This document shows positions 17,659 through 27,258 of a stretch of 64,000 nucleotides of DNA, piece by piece. Position 1 is the stretch's first letter; each line of letters starts with the position of its first letter. The notes beneath the pieces were generated by a model, which was given only the letters and a program-made list of their open reading frames with translations, had not been told where the DNA came from and did not search any database. Source of the stretch: JAJDTR01 sp965220415 (GTDB lineage: Bacteria; Poribacteria; WGA-4E; JAJDTR01); assembly GCA_965220415.1 (NCBI GenBank), contig OZ244829.1, positions 2,418,001-2,482,000 on the forward strand, given 5' to 3'. The position numbers were made by a program, and so were the translations under genes.

Positions 17659-19491
17659 ATGTGTGGCATTATCGGATACATCGGGAAACGTCAAGCTACG
17701 GACATTTTGATTGGCGGTTTACGCCGTTTGGAGTACCGCGGATACGACTCTGCGGGGCTTGCGGTTCTCAATCAAGCCGAACTTTCTGTTCAGAAATCCC
17801 AAGGAAAACTGGAGAAATTAGTCAATCAACTTCAATGGGACCAGTGCATCGGGAACGTAGGCATCGGACACACCCGATGGGCTACGCACGGCATCCCAAG
17901 CAAAACCAACGCCCATCCGCATTTCGATTTCAATAGAGAAATTGCCGTCGTACACAACGGAATCATTGAGAATTTTCGACATATCAAGACATCTCTCGAA
18001 ACTGCCGGGCGTCGATTTAGATCCGAAACCGACTCGGAGGTGATCCCGCATCTGATAGGGAACTTCTATAAAGGCGATCTCCTTCACGCGGTTCAAGCTG
18101 CCTTGAGGCAGGTTGAAGGAAATTACGCAATCGCCGTTATCTCGGCAAATGAACCGACTCGCATGGTCGCTGCACGAAAAGGCAGCCCACTGGTGATTGG
18201 ACTAGGCGAGGATGAGTTCTTGGTGACGAGTGATGTCACGGCGATGCTTGAGCATACCAACCAAGTCGTTTATGTCGAAGATGATGAGATTGTTGACGTC
18301 AATATGGATGGCGTTCGCATCTCGACGCTGGCTGGCGAGTCAATTCAACGCAGCGCCACGACAGTGACGTGGGATATATCGCAAGTCCAAAAAGAGGGAT
18401 ATCCCCATTTCATGATCAAAGAAATCATGGAACAGCCGAGTTCCCTGCGCCAAACCATCAGTGAACGCATCCAAGCTGGAAGGGTCGTTTTCCCGGAACT
18501 CGAACCTCTCCGCGAAAGCCTTGGCAATCCCGAGAAGATTAACCAGATTGTTTTCCTCGGCTGCGGCACGGCATATCATGCAGGCTTCGTCGGAAAATAC
18601 ATGGTCGAAAAATTCGCTCGTATTCCCGCTACAGTAGACATGTCGAGCGAATTTCGATACAGTTCGCCTGTCATTACACCTCGCACGTTAGTTGTCGCGA
18701 TTTCACAATCCGGGGAGACCACCGATACTCTGGCGGCAGTCCGCTATGCCAAAGAGCAGGGCGCGACGACAATCGCCATAACCAACGTCGTCGGCAGTTC
18801 CATTACGCGGGAGGTGGATATCACCATCAATATGTACGCCGGTCCCGAAATCGCCGTAGCCGCTTCAAAAACGTACACGTCGCAGTTAGCCGTTCTTTCC
18901 CTTTTTGCGCTTCACGTGGCATATCTGCGGCAGCCGCCGGACGCCAATAGTACCGAAACGCTCCTACACGACATACTCCACCTCCCGTCACATGTTGAAA
19001 AGGTGCTAACCCAGTCCGCCTCCATCGAACACATTGCGAAACGTTACTCGGCATTTAATCACTTCCTCTATCTTGGACGTCATATCAATTACCCGAGTGC
19101 GTTAGAGGGAGCGCTCAAACTCAAGGAAATTTCCTATATTCACGCCGAAGGGTATCCCGCCGGAGAGATGAAACACGGCGCCATTGCGCTGATTGACGAC
19201 GACATGCCCGTGGTGTGCATTGTCTCGGAGTCAGAGGTTCACGAAAAAATGCTTTCCAACATCCAAGAAGTTCACGCACGTAAGGGAAGGATTATCGCGA
19301 TAGCGACGAAAGGCGATTTGGAGATTGAGGCACTATTTCAAGACACCATCTACCTGCCGCAAATTCACGAATTCGCCAGCCCGATTCTCATCGCCGTGGC
19401 GTTTCAACTCTTCGCTTATTACGTCGCGGCGCACCGGGGGCTTGACGTTGACCAGCCGCGCAATCTAGCCAAGAGCGTTACCGTGGAATAA
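17659..19491 (+). CDS. glmS: Glutamine-fructose-6-phosphate aminotransferase (isomerizing)
   Basis: Makes glucosamine-6-phosphate from fructose-6-phosphate and glutamine, the first step to UDP-GlcNAc for peptidoglycan. The mature N-terminus CGIIGYIGKRQATDILIGGL places the nucleophilic Cys at position 2; TRWATHG and HNGIIENF follow in the glutaminase half. Two SIS sugar-isomerase domains follow (FLGCGTAYHAGFVGKY and ISQSGETTDTLAAVRYA in the first, LGRHINYPSALEGALKLKEI in the second), ending LAKSVTVE. 610 residues, normal length. The frame is open from 17569, but the start at 17659 is fixed by the essential Cys2 and AAAGGAG 8 nt upstream. The next gene starts 11 bp downstream. Confidence 0.97.
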   Translation: MCGIIGYIGKRQATDILIGGLRRLEYRGYDSAGLAVLNQAELSVQKSQGKLEKLVNQLQWDQCIGNVGIGHTRWATHGIPSKTNAHPHFDFNREIAVVHNGIIENFRHIKTSLETAGRRFRSETDSEVIPHLIGNFYKGDLLHAVQAALRQVEGNYAIAVISANEPTRMVAARKGSPLVIGLGEDEFLVTSDVTAMLEHTNQVVYVEDDEIVDVNMDGVRISTLAGESIQRSATTVTWDISQVQKEGYPHFMIKEIMEQPSSLRQTISERIQAGRVVFPELEPLRESLGNPEKINQIVFLGCGTAYHAGFVGKYMVEKFARIPATVDMSSEFRYSSPVITPRTLVVAISQSGETTDTLAAVRYAKEQGATTIAITNVVGSSITREVDITINMYAGPEIAVAASKTYTSQLAVLSLFALHVAYLRQPPDANSTETLLHDILHLPSHVEKVLTQSASIEHIAKRYSAFNHFLYLGRHINYPSALEGALKLKEISYIHAEGYPAGEMKHGAIALIDDDMPVVCIVSESEVHEKMLSNIQEVHARKGRIIAIATKGDLEIEALFQDTIYLPQIHEFASPILIAVAFQLFAYYVAAHRGLDVDQPRNLAKSVTVE

Positions 19492-19502
19492 AGAGAGAAA
19501 GA

Positions 19503-20180
19503 ATGGCAACCCGTTCCCTAGGAATAGTTTTTCCCGACACCCTGTTTGAGCTAACACGGTTTGAGCATCGCGAACTATTTGATGGCGGCATCTATGTGTG
19601 GGAGGCGCTGCCCCGGTTGGAAGAATACGTTGCCGGCAGCTTGGCCTCGTCATCGTCGTCAACCTCTGCGCACGTCATGCAGGGTGCGACTGTCGGTGGG
19701 GATGTAATTCTCGGAGAAAACGTGGTCGTCGAACCGTATGCCTATATCAAGGGGCCCGCTATAATCGGTGATGGAACCGAGATTCGCAACGGGGCATATG
19801 TGCGTGACCATGCCGTAATCGGCAGGAACTGTATCGTTGGTCATTCCACCGAGGTGAAACATTCCATACTGATGGACGGTGTTAGCGTGAGCCATTGGAA
19901 TTACATCGGCGATTCGATACTCGGCTTTGACGTGAACATAGGGGCAGGCACAAAACTTTCGAACAAGAAGATCGTAAAGACCGACATCATCATTCGCGAT
20001 CTTAATGGAAACCCATACCCGACAGGGCAGCAGAAACTCGGCGCAATTATCGGAGACGGCACACAAGTTGGATGCAATGCTGTCCTGAATCCCGGTGCAC
20101 TTCTCGGCAAACGCTGTTTGGTCTACCCTCTCGTTTCCGTACGGGGAACCCACCCCAACAATCGGCTCATCAAATCATAA
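19503..20180 (+). CDS. Left-handed beta-helix sugar-phosphate acyl/nucleotidyl-transferase (GlmU-C-like)
   Basis: A 225-residue hexapeptide-repeat protein. An N-terminal segment of about 50 residues (FPDTLFELTRFEHRELFDGG) precedes repeats of the [LIV]-G-x4 type from about 60 to 215 (GATVGGDVILGENVVVEPYA; GDGTEIRNGAYVRDHAVIG; VSHWNYIGDSILGFDVNIGA). The GlmU-like HWNYIGDSILG and NIGAGTKLSN segments suggest action on glucosamine-1-phosphate or a related sugar phosphate. No uridylyltransferase domain is present. Its position 11 bp after glmS fits a shared amino-sugar pathway. The exact reaction is inferred. Confidence 0.8.
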   Translation: MATRSLGIVFPDTLFELTRFEHRELFDGGIYVWEALPRLEEYVAGSLASSSSSTSAHVMQGATVGGDVILGENVVVEPYAYIKGPAIIGDGTEIRNGAYVRDHAVIGRNCIVGHSTEVKHSILMDGVSVSHWNYIGDSILGFDVNIGAGTKLSNKKIVKTDIIIRDLNGNPYPTGQQKLGAIIGDGTQVGCNAVLNPGALLGKRCLVYPLVSVRGTHPNNRLIKS

Positions 20181-20207
20181 AGCAGTGATTAGTGGTCAGT
20201 TTTGTAG

Positions 20208-20224
20208 GGTGGGCACTGCCCACC
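20208..20224. terminator. Palindrome between convergent genes, possible bidirectional terminator
   Basis: GGTGGGCACTGCCCACC forms a perfect 8-bp-arm hairpin and is preceded by TGTAGG. It sits between two genes that converge. The same palindrome occurs at 45045-45061 and 45122-45138. There is no T-run, so termination is only a possibility; it belongs to the GTAGG palindrome set. Confidence 0.5.
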
Positions 20225-20310
20225 ATTCCTTCGCTGGTACTTGTCCACAAATTCGCTCATTCCCTATTGTCTTTTCGATCCATGCCAATCTTCCTCCATC
20301 CCATTCAACA

Positions 20311-21942
20311 CTACTTCATAATCAGCATCCGCCGCGTGGCTTGAAACGCCCCAGCCTGGAGCGTGTAGAAATAAACGCCACTAGAAACAATCTCGCTCAA
20401 TTCGTCCCTGCCATCCCAATACGCTGCCGTCTCTCGGGTCAGATAGTCGCCTGCTGCCTGAGTACCCAGATTCAATTCGCGCATCAGTTGCCCTTGGATG
20501 TTATAGATGCGAAACATCACCGGGGCATTTGTCGCCAGACGATACGGAAACCACGTCTCCGGGTTGAACGGATTGGGGAAGTTCTGGTACAGCGCCGTGC
20601 GCTTGATCCGTCCCAGCGTGACAATTCTCAATCCGAACGGCTCGACTGCGAAGGGCGGCGTGTCAAAGTGCTCCTCACCGCTGTAGACGTATGCCGCTGT
20701 GCCGTTACCGAATCCGGCATTGCCGTCAGGAGCGGCTCCGCCAGCTACGACGATTGTGTCTCCGCTTATGGCAATCGTAGAGCCAAAGACAAGATTCTGT
20801 CCGGGCTCCTCGGGCACAACCGTTGCCGTATTTTTCCAAACGCCGTCAACGTTAACGAAGGAATACGCGGCGCCTGCACCGAGTCCGCCCTCTTCGCGGT
20901 GCGGTGCGCCCACCACGGCAATCTTGCCGGTAGTGGCAACCCCCGCTCCGAAATGGTCGCCCTTTTTCTTCCCCGGCGCAATCAGTTTTGCTTGTTGCTT
21001 CCACGTGATTCCGTTACGGACAAAGACATAAGCTGCGCCGGCGTCCTTCTTGCCGCCAGCATCGTTCAGTAACGATCCGACGATGACTGTGTCGCCTTCA
21101 ATGTCAACCGAAACGCCGAATCGGTCGCTCGGTGCCGCATCGTCGGCTGTGAGTTTGGCTTGTTCTTTCCACGAATCTCCGTCACGCTCAAAGACAAAAA
21201 CGGCGCCCGCGAATCTCACCCCGCCATGAGTATGTCCGGGCGCCCCCACTATAACAGTGTCCTCTTGGATGTCGACAGCCTCGCCTAGTGCGTCTGATCT
21301 CGCCAAATCTTTGGGTATGAGCTTCGCCTGCTGTTTCCATCTGTTTGCATCGCGCACGAAGACAAAAGCTGCACCTGAGTTTTTCGCCGCACCAACATCA
21401 CCCTTGGGCGCGCCAATCACCGCGGTGGTTCCATCAACCGAGACTACGAATCCGAAAGCATCTCCCGCTTCTGCGTCACTCGCTGTAAGTTTTACCTCCT
21501 GTTCCCAGTCTTTCCCGTTGAAGGCATAGATGTAGGCTGCCCCGGCATTTTGCGCGGCGCCATCGTCGTTTGGCGCTCCGATGATGGCATAGTCCGCGCC
21601 TGTTCTCCCCGGGCGGCCGCTGATGGAGACGGCAAATCCGAATCCCGACTGGCCCGGCTTCGCTTGATCGATATTCCGGTCGTGGGCGATGAGTTCCGCC
21701 GTCTGTTCCCACTTTTTTCGATTCCGCGTGTAGATTCTACCCGCGCCGGGAATGTTGTTGACATCCACATCATGCACACCGACGATTATGACATCTCCGA
21801 CAACATCGGCGGGCATACGAGTTCTATTGCGTTTTCCCTCCGGGGCTCCGATGAGTTTGATTTCGCCGTCGACGGCGTAGCCGATGGTAGTGGACGCGAT
21901 GCCAAGTATAAGACTGACGACGATGAACCGAATTGTTTTCAA
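20311..21942 (-). CDS. Secreted FG-GAP beta-propeller protein with FlgD-like C-terminal module
   Basis: A 543-residue secreted protein. It has a signal peptide (KTIRFIVVSLILGIASTTIGYA), then about seven FG-GAP-type repeats of the form DxFGxxVxxxGxTxVIGAP...GAAYVFxRxGxxWxQQAKL, typical of integrin-alpha-like propellers that bind calcium or ligands. The last 90 residues (YQNFPNPFNPETWFPYRL, VMFRIYNIQGQLMREL, GRDELSEIVSSGVYFYTL, RRMLIMK) are a FlgD-like module similar to secretion or sorting domains. The start is taken as TTG at 21942 because AAAGGAG lies 6 nt upstream and the signal peptide begins there; the longer frame to 22122 runs into a repeat element. Paralogue of the next gene. Confidence 0.85.
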   Translation of the reverse strand: MKTIRFIVVSLILGIASTTIGYAVDGEIKLIGAPEGKRNRTRMPADVVGDVIIVGVHDVDVNNIPGAGRIYTRNRKKWEQTAELIAHDRNIDQAKPGQSGFGFAVSISGRPGRTGADYAIIGAPNDDGAAQNAGAAYIYAFNGKDWEQEVKLTASDAEAGDAFGFVVSVDGTTAVIGAPKGDVGAAKNSGAAFVFVRDANRWKQQAKLIPKDLARSDALGEAVDIQEDTVIVGAPGHTHGGVRFAGAVFVFERDGDSWKEQAKLTADDAAPSDRFGVSVDIEGDTVIVGSLLNDAGGKKDAGAAYVFVRNGITWKQQAKLIAPGKKKGDHFGAGVATTGKIAVVGAPHREEGGLGAGAAYSFVNVDGVWKNTATVVPEEPGQNLVFGSTIAISGDTIVVAGGAAPDGNAGFGNGTAAYVYSGEEHFDTPPFAVEPFGLRIVTLGRIKRTALYQNFPNPFNPETWFPYRLATNAPVMFRIYNIQGQLMRELNLGTQAAGDYLTRETAAYWDGRDELSEIVSSGVYFYTLQAGAFQATRRMLIMK

Positions 21943-21961
21943 GAGCTTCTCCTTTGAACTA

Positions 21962-22045
21962 CCAAGTAAAACATTCTCAAAGCGAGTCATAGAGCGAAAA
22001 TGAGTGTTACTTGCTGAAAGATTATTCCGACAGGGATAATGGTGC
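21962..22045. repeat. Partial 58-bp element with its left linker
   Basis: The left linker (TCTCAAAGCGAGTCATAGAGC) and the left arm GTGTTACTTG (22004-22013) with core CCGACAGGGATAATGG are present, but the right arm is lost. The same linker-plus-element order is seen at 17340-17437 and 52370-52455. Confidence 0.72.
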
Positions 22046-22136
22046 ACCATAGATAAAACATCCGGGAAAGATGCACCTCCTACACAAAAACATAATGTGG
22101 TGCCCGCCCGACAAATGGACAAAGTCGAGCGTAGTT

Positions 22137-22158
22137 GGGAACGCAGATCTGCGTTCCC
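22137..22158. repeat. Perfect 22-bp palindrome
   Basis: GGGAACGCAG followed by its inverse CTGCGTTCCC around an ATCT-type centre, with TAC following. The core CGCAGATCTGCG is shared with the 28-bp palindrome at 51209-51236. Lies between the two FG-GAP genes. Confidence 0.8.
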
Positions 22159-22230
22159 TACAATCTAAATTGTGGAAGTCCCGTGACTGTAGTTTTCGCT
22201 TATTCTGTATTTCCGTGCATCCATTCAATA

Positions 22231-23847
22231 CTACTTCAGAATTAACATACGGCGCGTGGATTGAAACGCACCAGTCTGGAGCGTGTAGAAATAGATTCCG
22301 CTCGCAACCATCTCGCCGTGTTCATCTCTGCCATCCCAATAGCCAGCCGCGTCTCTAGACAGATAATTCCCTGCTGCTCGGGTGCCCAGATTCAACTCCC
22401 GCACCAAATGACCTCGGGTGCTGTAAATGCGGATCGTCGCCGGTAACTCTGCCGCCAGACGATACGGCAGCCATGTTTCCGGATTGAACGGATTCGGGAA
22501 GTTTTGAAAGAGCGCAGTGCGCTTGACCTGCCCTAGCGTGGTCACGGTCAAACCAGATGGTTGCACAGAGTAGGGAGGCGTGCCGAAATCCTCTATACTG
22601 CTATACACGTAAGCTGCCGTGCCGGTACTCCTTGCAGCGACGTTGTGCGGCGCCGCCCCGGCGGATACAACCACGGTGTTACCACTCATGGCGACCCAGG
22701 TGCCGAAACGGGTGTTCAAACCGGCATCCTCGGGTACCACCTTTTCTCGCTCTTCCCAGCCCCCGTCAACATTTACGAAGGAATACGCAGCGCCCGAGGC
22801 GAGAGCGTTTTCTTCGTGAACATTCGCTCCGATGACGACAATCTTTCCGGTGGTTGCGACGCTAGTGCCAAAATGGTCGTTCTTCCGTGTGCTCTTGGCT
22901 TCGAGTCTTGCGTCTTGTTTCCACCTGTCTCCGTCGCGCGAGAACACGTAGACGGCTCCCGCATCTTTTCCCGCCTGAGTGTCGCGCAACGGCGCCCCTA
23001 CGAGGAGCGTCTTCCCGCTCAAGGCGAGGGAGTTACCGAACTGATCGCTGGCTGTGGCGTCGTCCGCGGTGAGTTTGGCTTGTTGCACCCAGTTTTCGCC
23101 ATCACGCTCAAACACGTAGACGGCACCGGCGAATCTTATTCCGCCGTGCGTGTGACCGGGGGCGCCCACCATAACGGTGTCCTCTACAATTACGACGGCT
23201 TCTCCGAAGGCGGAAGATTTGCCCACATTTTGGGGGACGAGTTTCGAATGCTGCGTCCAACTGTTTCCATCGCGCACAAAGACATAGGCTGATCCCGAGT
23301 TGCTGCCGTCATCATCGTCCTTCGGCGCCCCAACGATCGCGGTGGTTCCGTGAACGGAGGCGGCATAACCGAAGGAATCGCCCGCTGCTCCGTCACCGGC
23401 TATAAGTTTCACCTGCTGTTTCCAACTCTTTCCACTGCGGGCGAAGATATAAGCGGAGCCGGATTTCGCACCGGCAGCATCGTCCTGCGGTGCTCCGACG
23501 AGGGCATGATCCGCACTGCCGCGCTGACCGACACGGCTGATGGAGACCGACCAAGCGAAGTCGCCGGCGCCGGGATTTGCCGGATCGCGGTCGCCGGGGT
23601 GAAGTTCCGCCATGCGGTTCCACTTCTTTCCATCCCAGGTGAAGATTATGGCGATGCTGTCCTTTTTGTTGTGCGCCAATATAAATCCGCCGAGGATGAT
23701 TGAGTCTCCGATGATATCGACGGACACGTGGCTATTCGTTGCTCCTTGATCAACGCCAATTAGCTTGACCTCTTCTCCCGCAAGCGGTGTAACCGACACG
23801 AAGCCGTAGATAATACCCATAAGGATGTATGTTAACGTCTTCATCAT
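22231..23847 (-). CDS. Secreted FG-GAP beta-propeller protein with FlgD-like C-terminal module (paralogue)
   Basis: A 538-residue protein with the same layout as the downstream gene: signal peptide (MMKTLTYILMGIIYGFVS), FG-GAP repeats such as GDSFGYAASVHGTTAIVGAP and DQFGNSLALSGKTLLVGAP, and a FlgD-like end (FQNFPNPFNPETWLPYRL, GRDEHGEMVASGIYFYTL, RRMLILK). GGAG lies 6 nt upstream of the ATG. Together the genes look like a tandem duplication later separated by repeats. A surface or extracellular binding role is inferred from the fold; ligands are unknown. Confidence 0.87.
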   Translation of the reverse strand: MMKTLTYILMGIIYGFVSVTPLAGEEVKLIGVDQGATNSHVSVDIIGDSIILGGFILAHNKKDSIAIIFTWDGKKWNRMAELHPGDRDPANPGAGDFAWSVSISRVGQRGSADHALVGAPQDDAAGAKSGSAYIFARSGKSWKQQVKLIAGDGAAGDSFGYAASVHGTTAIVGAPKDDDDGSNSGSAYVFVRDGNSWTQHSKLVPQNVGKSSAFGEAVVIVEDTVMVGAPGHTHGGIRFAGAVYVFERDGENWVQQAKLTADDATASDQFGNSLALSGKTLLVGAPLRDTQAGKDAGAVYVFSRDGDRWKQDARLEAKSTRKNDHFGTSVATTGKIVVIGANVHEENALASGAAYSFVNVDGGWEEREKVVPEDAGLNTRFGTWVAMSGNTVVVSAGAAPHNVAARSTGTAAYVYSSIEDFGTPPYSVQPSGLTVTTLGQVKRTALFQNFPNPFNPETWLPYRLAAELPATIRIYSTRGHLVRELNLGTRAAGNYLSRDAAGYWDGRDEHGEMVASGIYFYTLQTGAFQSTRRMLILK

Positions 23848-24348
23848 AACAATCTCCGTTCAATGTTGCCTGCCAGCCTTGTTTTAACGAGTGTAATCGA
23901 CGATGAAACGAGTGTGATAGAAATCGTCTTCCTGCCACGACTCTCTGTCGCGAGTGAAACTCGCTCCTACAGAAGACAGGCATCAAAAGTTCCGGTCTTC
24001 GATTTGAAAATCGAAGATTGTTGCTACAAACCAACTTATTTAGGTTCTAACAAGCAACGCTCGACATTGCGCTCCGCTGGAGCGCGGAAATCGGACGCAT
24101 CACGATTCTATTGACATTGCACTCCGCTGGAGTGTAATACCATTTCTCTAAAATGCTTGTGCATTGATCGCGCGAATCAGGTCAAGAAATTTACGTGGAG
24201 CGGAACAAGAAGCCTCACTTCCGCGCAAAGTCGGCGGGGCAAGGGGATTTCTATCGCGCTCATTATCCATTCGCTTGATTCCCGCCTACGTAGAAGGTAA
24301 ACGATATAATACAGACATCACACGCACTGTTATTCAAGAGAAATGATA
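23848..24348. repeat. Intergenic repeats between FG-GAP and ADP-ribosylglycohydrolase genes
   Basis: Bases 24051-24150 carry the right part of the glmS-array module: degraded arm CAAGCAACGC, then the palindromes GCTCCGCTGGAGC and CACTCCGCTGGAGTG joined by the ATCACGATTCTATTGACAT linker. A GATC-family copy is at 24243-24283. A TCGCGA...TCGCTCCTAC palindrome arm is near 23945-23972. No gene. Confidence 0.65.
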
Positions 24349-25374
24349 TTACATAATCGCGGTGAAGGCTTGGCGTACCGACTCCTGTGAATCGAATTTG
24401 GCACGCGCCGTGGCGACGAGCCGCTCCGCGAGTTCATCCTGATCGACGCTGGTGAACTGACGCGCTTTCCGCACCCAGTCCGATCGAATTCCTCTAATGC
24501 CTTGATAAGCTCCGGCGATCGCCCCGCCCATTGTAGAGATGGTGTCTGCATCGCGCCCAAAGTTGGCGCCGTAGGTTACAGTCCTTTCCACATCCCCTCC
24601 GGCGAGGCGGAAAAGCGCCAGCGTCATGGGTACCGTCTCCCGCGAGTCACAGGCAATCCGACGGAAAAAATACTCCTCATCCGCGTATACAGTTTGCCGG
24701 AATGTCTTGTAATCCTTCGTCTCATCGGCTGTCGTCAACGCCTTGGTGATAAGATCCAACATCTCCGCACCACTTACGGGAACGACAGCGTCAACGGTTG
24801 CGTCAAGAATGGAGTCAACGCTTGCCGACGGATGAAATGCCGAGGCAACCGCTGCAGCTATCGCGGCGGCGCCATCTTGGCAGAATGAGACATCGTGGAT
24901 ATGGATGAGACTTGCCAAGCTGTAGGCTTGCTCCGCTGCTTGCCGCGGATTGCAGGCATTGACTATCCCGACCGGCGCAATGCACATCGCCGAACTTGAA
25001 CTGGGCATGTTACCCAGCGCCGCCATTCTAGGGATGCTGTGGCGGCGCAATTTAACCGCTGTGTGGAGCACCGACTGGAAGAATTTGCCCACCTTGTCGC
25101 CAAATATGTCGTCCCAACGGTCAAGCCAGACTTTAGCCCAATCGTCATAGGTCGCGTATCCCTCCGTACGGATAAGCGCCTCCGCCAAGAGGTATTTCAT
25201 CACCGTGTCGTCGGTTCCATCGCAATCAAAATCCGTCACCCAGCCGAACCGCTCTTCAATTTCGGGATAGCGCATGTTCTCGGTCGGCGTCCCGATGGCG
25301 TCTCCGATTAAGCCGCCTATCAACGATCCTAGCGTCTTTTGGAAAAATGCGGTTGAACGCAGTGTTTGTTTCAT
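24349..25374 (-). CDS. ADP-ribosylglycohydrolase family protein
   Basis: A 341-residue helical, magnesium-dependent hydrolase family member (DraG/ARH type) that removes ADP-ribose from proteins or cleaves related glycosides. Metal-binding motifs: GGLIGDAIGTPTE (residues 20-32), TDDT (54-57) and the C-terminal GRDADTISTMGGAIAGAYQG. Likely co-transcribed with the S74-type gene, whose stop is 18 bp upstream of this start. No ADP-ribosyltransferase is nearby, so the physiological substrate is open. Confidence 0.92.
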   Translation of the reverse strand: MKQTLRSTAFFQKTLGSLIGGLIGDAIGTPTENMRYPEIEERFGWVTDFDCDGTDDTVMKYLLAEALIRTEGYATYDDWAKVWLDRWDDIFGDKVGKFFQSVLHTAVKLRRHSIPRMAALGNMPSSSSAMCIAPVGIVNACNPRQAAEQAYSLASLIHIHDVSFCQDGAAAIAAAVASAFHPSASVDSILDATVDAVVPVSGAEMLDLITKALTTADETKDYKTFRQTVYADEEYFFRRIACDSRETVPMTLALFRLAGGDVERTVTYGANFGRDADTISTMGGAIAGAYQGIRGIRSDWVRKARQFTSVDQDELAERLVATARAKFDSQESVRQAFTAIM

Positions 25375-25392
25375 CTCGCTTCACAAAGCCAA

Positions 25393-26571
25393 TCAATTCG
25401 ATTCGTCGAGAACCTCCCTGTAGAATGGTCCCGAGAGCTTTCGTTCGACCTCAGTCCACGGCGCCGCCGTTCCCTGAAGTTCCTTCAATTCCGCCTCAAC
25501 CCTAGCCATTCTGGCGTTGAGTTCAGCCATCGCAGCTTCCTGCTTCCGAATCACCTGCTGTTGCTCCTTGATGGACTCCACCAACAGGGGAACCAGCCGC
25601 GCATAATCCACCGACTTGGCGTCATGCCCGTTTTCCTCATACGCAACAACCTCGGGCACCACCTCGCCCACCTCCTCGGCGATCAGTCCAATGTCCCGCT
25701 TTCCATCTTCACGCCAATCGAACGACACGCCGCGTAACTGCTCCACCTTGTCCAATGCGCCTTCAAGGGGCTTGATGCCCGTCTTCCATCGTCTTGAGCT
25801 GTACGTCGTCCATCCATCCGCGATGGGATCGGTCTCGGAAGACCGCTTGACCGTGAGGATGTTCTCCGGGGGGCGGACGCCGATACCGATGTTGCCATTG
25901 GGGAAAATGACGTGCGGGCGCGCATTGTTCGGAACGATGCGCATCGCGTAGACAAGCTCGTTGATGTCACCGTTGAGCGACATCAGCGACAGCGTGCGCG
26001 GTTTCTGGGGTCGGCTGGGTTGCGCCCAGTTGGCGCCGATGTTGAGATCCCGCACCCCTTGACCGTAAAAATCGTAATTCCATTGTATAATGTGATTAGC
26101 AAGCGGTACGGTGGTTTGCGTTCGCTGAAAAGACATGAACTCGTCCTGAATATCGAACTCGTGCCCCGGCTTACCGTTCCCGTTCTCCCACACCTCGAAG
26201 AATAACGCGTTGTGGTCGGCGATAATCCTCCAGTAGCCGTAGTCGGCTCGGTAGCTCTGCTGGTCACTTTCCTTTAACCACAGCGCCGGTCCGCCGCTCT
26301 CCACCTGAAGTACGTTTCCAAAGATGTGCACTTTATTCTCGGGATTTGTCGTCCCGATGCCGATATTGTCATTCACTTCGACAATCCCCGTTGCGCTAAT
26401 GGTGCCGGGTGTCGTAATTTTCGGAACGTGATTGGCCGACGCTTTGCCCACAATCTCGACGTTCTGTTGATGGGATTCTACAGTACCATTTAGTAATGGG
26501 ATTCCCGACGACAAAACGAGCACCAACAGCGCCCGAAATTTAATTCTGCTGGTTTTCTTTCCCGTGTGCAT
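25393..26571 (-). CDS. Secreted protein with C-terminal S74-type chaperone domain
   Basis: A 392-residue protein with an N-terminal signal (KFRALLVLVLSSGIPLLNG), a region with GIGTTNPENKVHIFG and IGIGVRPPENILTVKR repeats as in tail-spike-like trimers, then a domain of about 110 residues starting SSRRWKTGIKPLEGALDKVE and containing WREDGKRDIGLIAEEV, ending in a coiled coil (IKEQQQVIRKQEAAMAELNA). This is the intramolecular chaperone domain that trimerises and then cleaves itself off phage tail spikes and surface proteins; the Ser in the SSRR segment is the likely cleavage-site nucleophile. The start at 26571 is an ATG with a GAGGGG site; the longer frame would begin with TTG. No other phage genes are nearby. 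Confidence 0.83.
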   Translation of the reverse strand: MHTGKKTSRIKFRALLVLVLSSGIPLLNGTVESHQQNVEIVGKASANHVPKITTPGTISATGIVEVNDNIGIGTTNPENKVHIFGNVLQVESGGPALWLKESDQQSYRADYGYWRIIADHNALFFEVWENGNGKPGHEFDIQDEFMSFQRTQTTVPLANHIIQWNYDFYGQGVRDLNIGANWAQPSRPQKPRTLSLMSLNGDINELVYAMRIVPNNARPHVIFPNGNIGIGVRPPENILTVKRSSETDPIADGWTTYSSRRWKTGIKPLEGALDKVEQLRGVSFDWREDGKRDIGLIAEEVGEVVPEVVAYEENGHDAKSVDYARLVPLLVESIKEQQQVIRKQEAAMAELNARMARVEAELKELQGTAAPWTEVERKLSGPFYREVLDESN

Positions 26572-27258
26572 TGTCCCCTCGTTTCCTTTCAAGATTTCGC
26601 TAACCGTAGGTTGGGTTGAATGTAGTGAAACCCCATAGGGATCAAGTTAAGCGTTTTAGGGCATTAATCCTGCGGTTTTACTGTCTCAAACAGTCAATCT
26701 CAATGTAGTGGACGCTAGGATACCAATCCGTTCATTGATGGGACCGCCACAGAAGATGATTTATGGCGCTCGTTTCCCGTAAGGGCGTGGCCCGGTGCGG
26801 TTGGAAAGGGATCTCTATCGCACTCATTATCCATTCGCTTGATCGCACCTACCGTATGGGGGCGACGGAGAACCTCGCCAATACTAGACGAACTCCTCTT
26901 AACTTGATCTCTATGCGTTGAATGTAGTGAAACTCTACTTAAAATGCGAGCCCAAATAGATTCAGTTTGAACTGACGCCGTAGGGAATAACGAGGGATTT
27001 CTATGGGAACTCTATCGCATTCGCTATCCGCTAATTTGATCACTCGCTATTCACTCGTTTGATCCCCTCTGGGGCTGCTTTTAGAGGCTGGTGCGCAGTG
27101 CGCACCCTACAAACCATACTTTTCAAACAGGTTCTAATACCCAACGCAAAGTATAACTAAGCAAGATGGGACCTCTTCTAAAGTCAAGCAACATGAAATA
27201 GTTGGCAGAAACTACCGGCTTCGCTTTCTGGGTAGTCCTACATCGAATTCAAACGTGC
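26572..27258. repeat. Intergenic region dense in dispersed repeats
   Basis: Holds GTAGGTTGGGTTGAATG (26608 onward), a perfect 24-bp GGGATCAAGTTAAGCG element (26638-26661), GATC-family copies at 26808-26847 and 26994-27066 (the latter with two unit arrays), and GTAGGGAATAACGA at 26980-26993, directly preceding the GATC copy. GTGCGCAGTGCGCACC lies near 27088. No gene. Confidence 0.7.

Noticed and set aside
20095..23292. Long plus-strand frames opposite the FG-GAP genes
   Set aside because: They are shadows of strongly coding minus-strand repeats and have no signal, ribosome-binding site or domain.
25393..26571. Prophage tail-fibre gene
   Set aside because: The S74-type domain can occur in phage spikes, but this protein has a signal peptide and no phage genes surround it.
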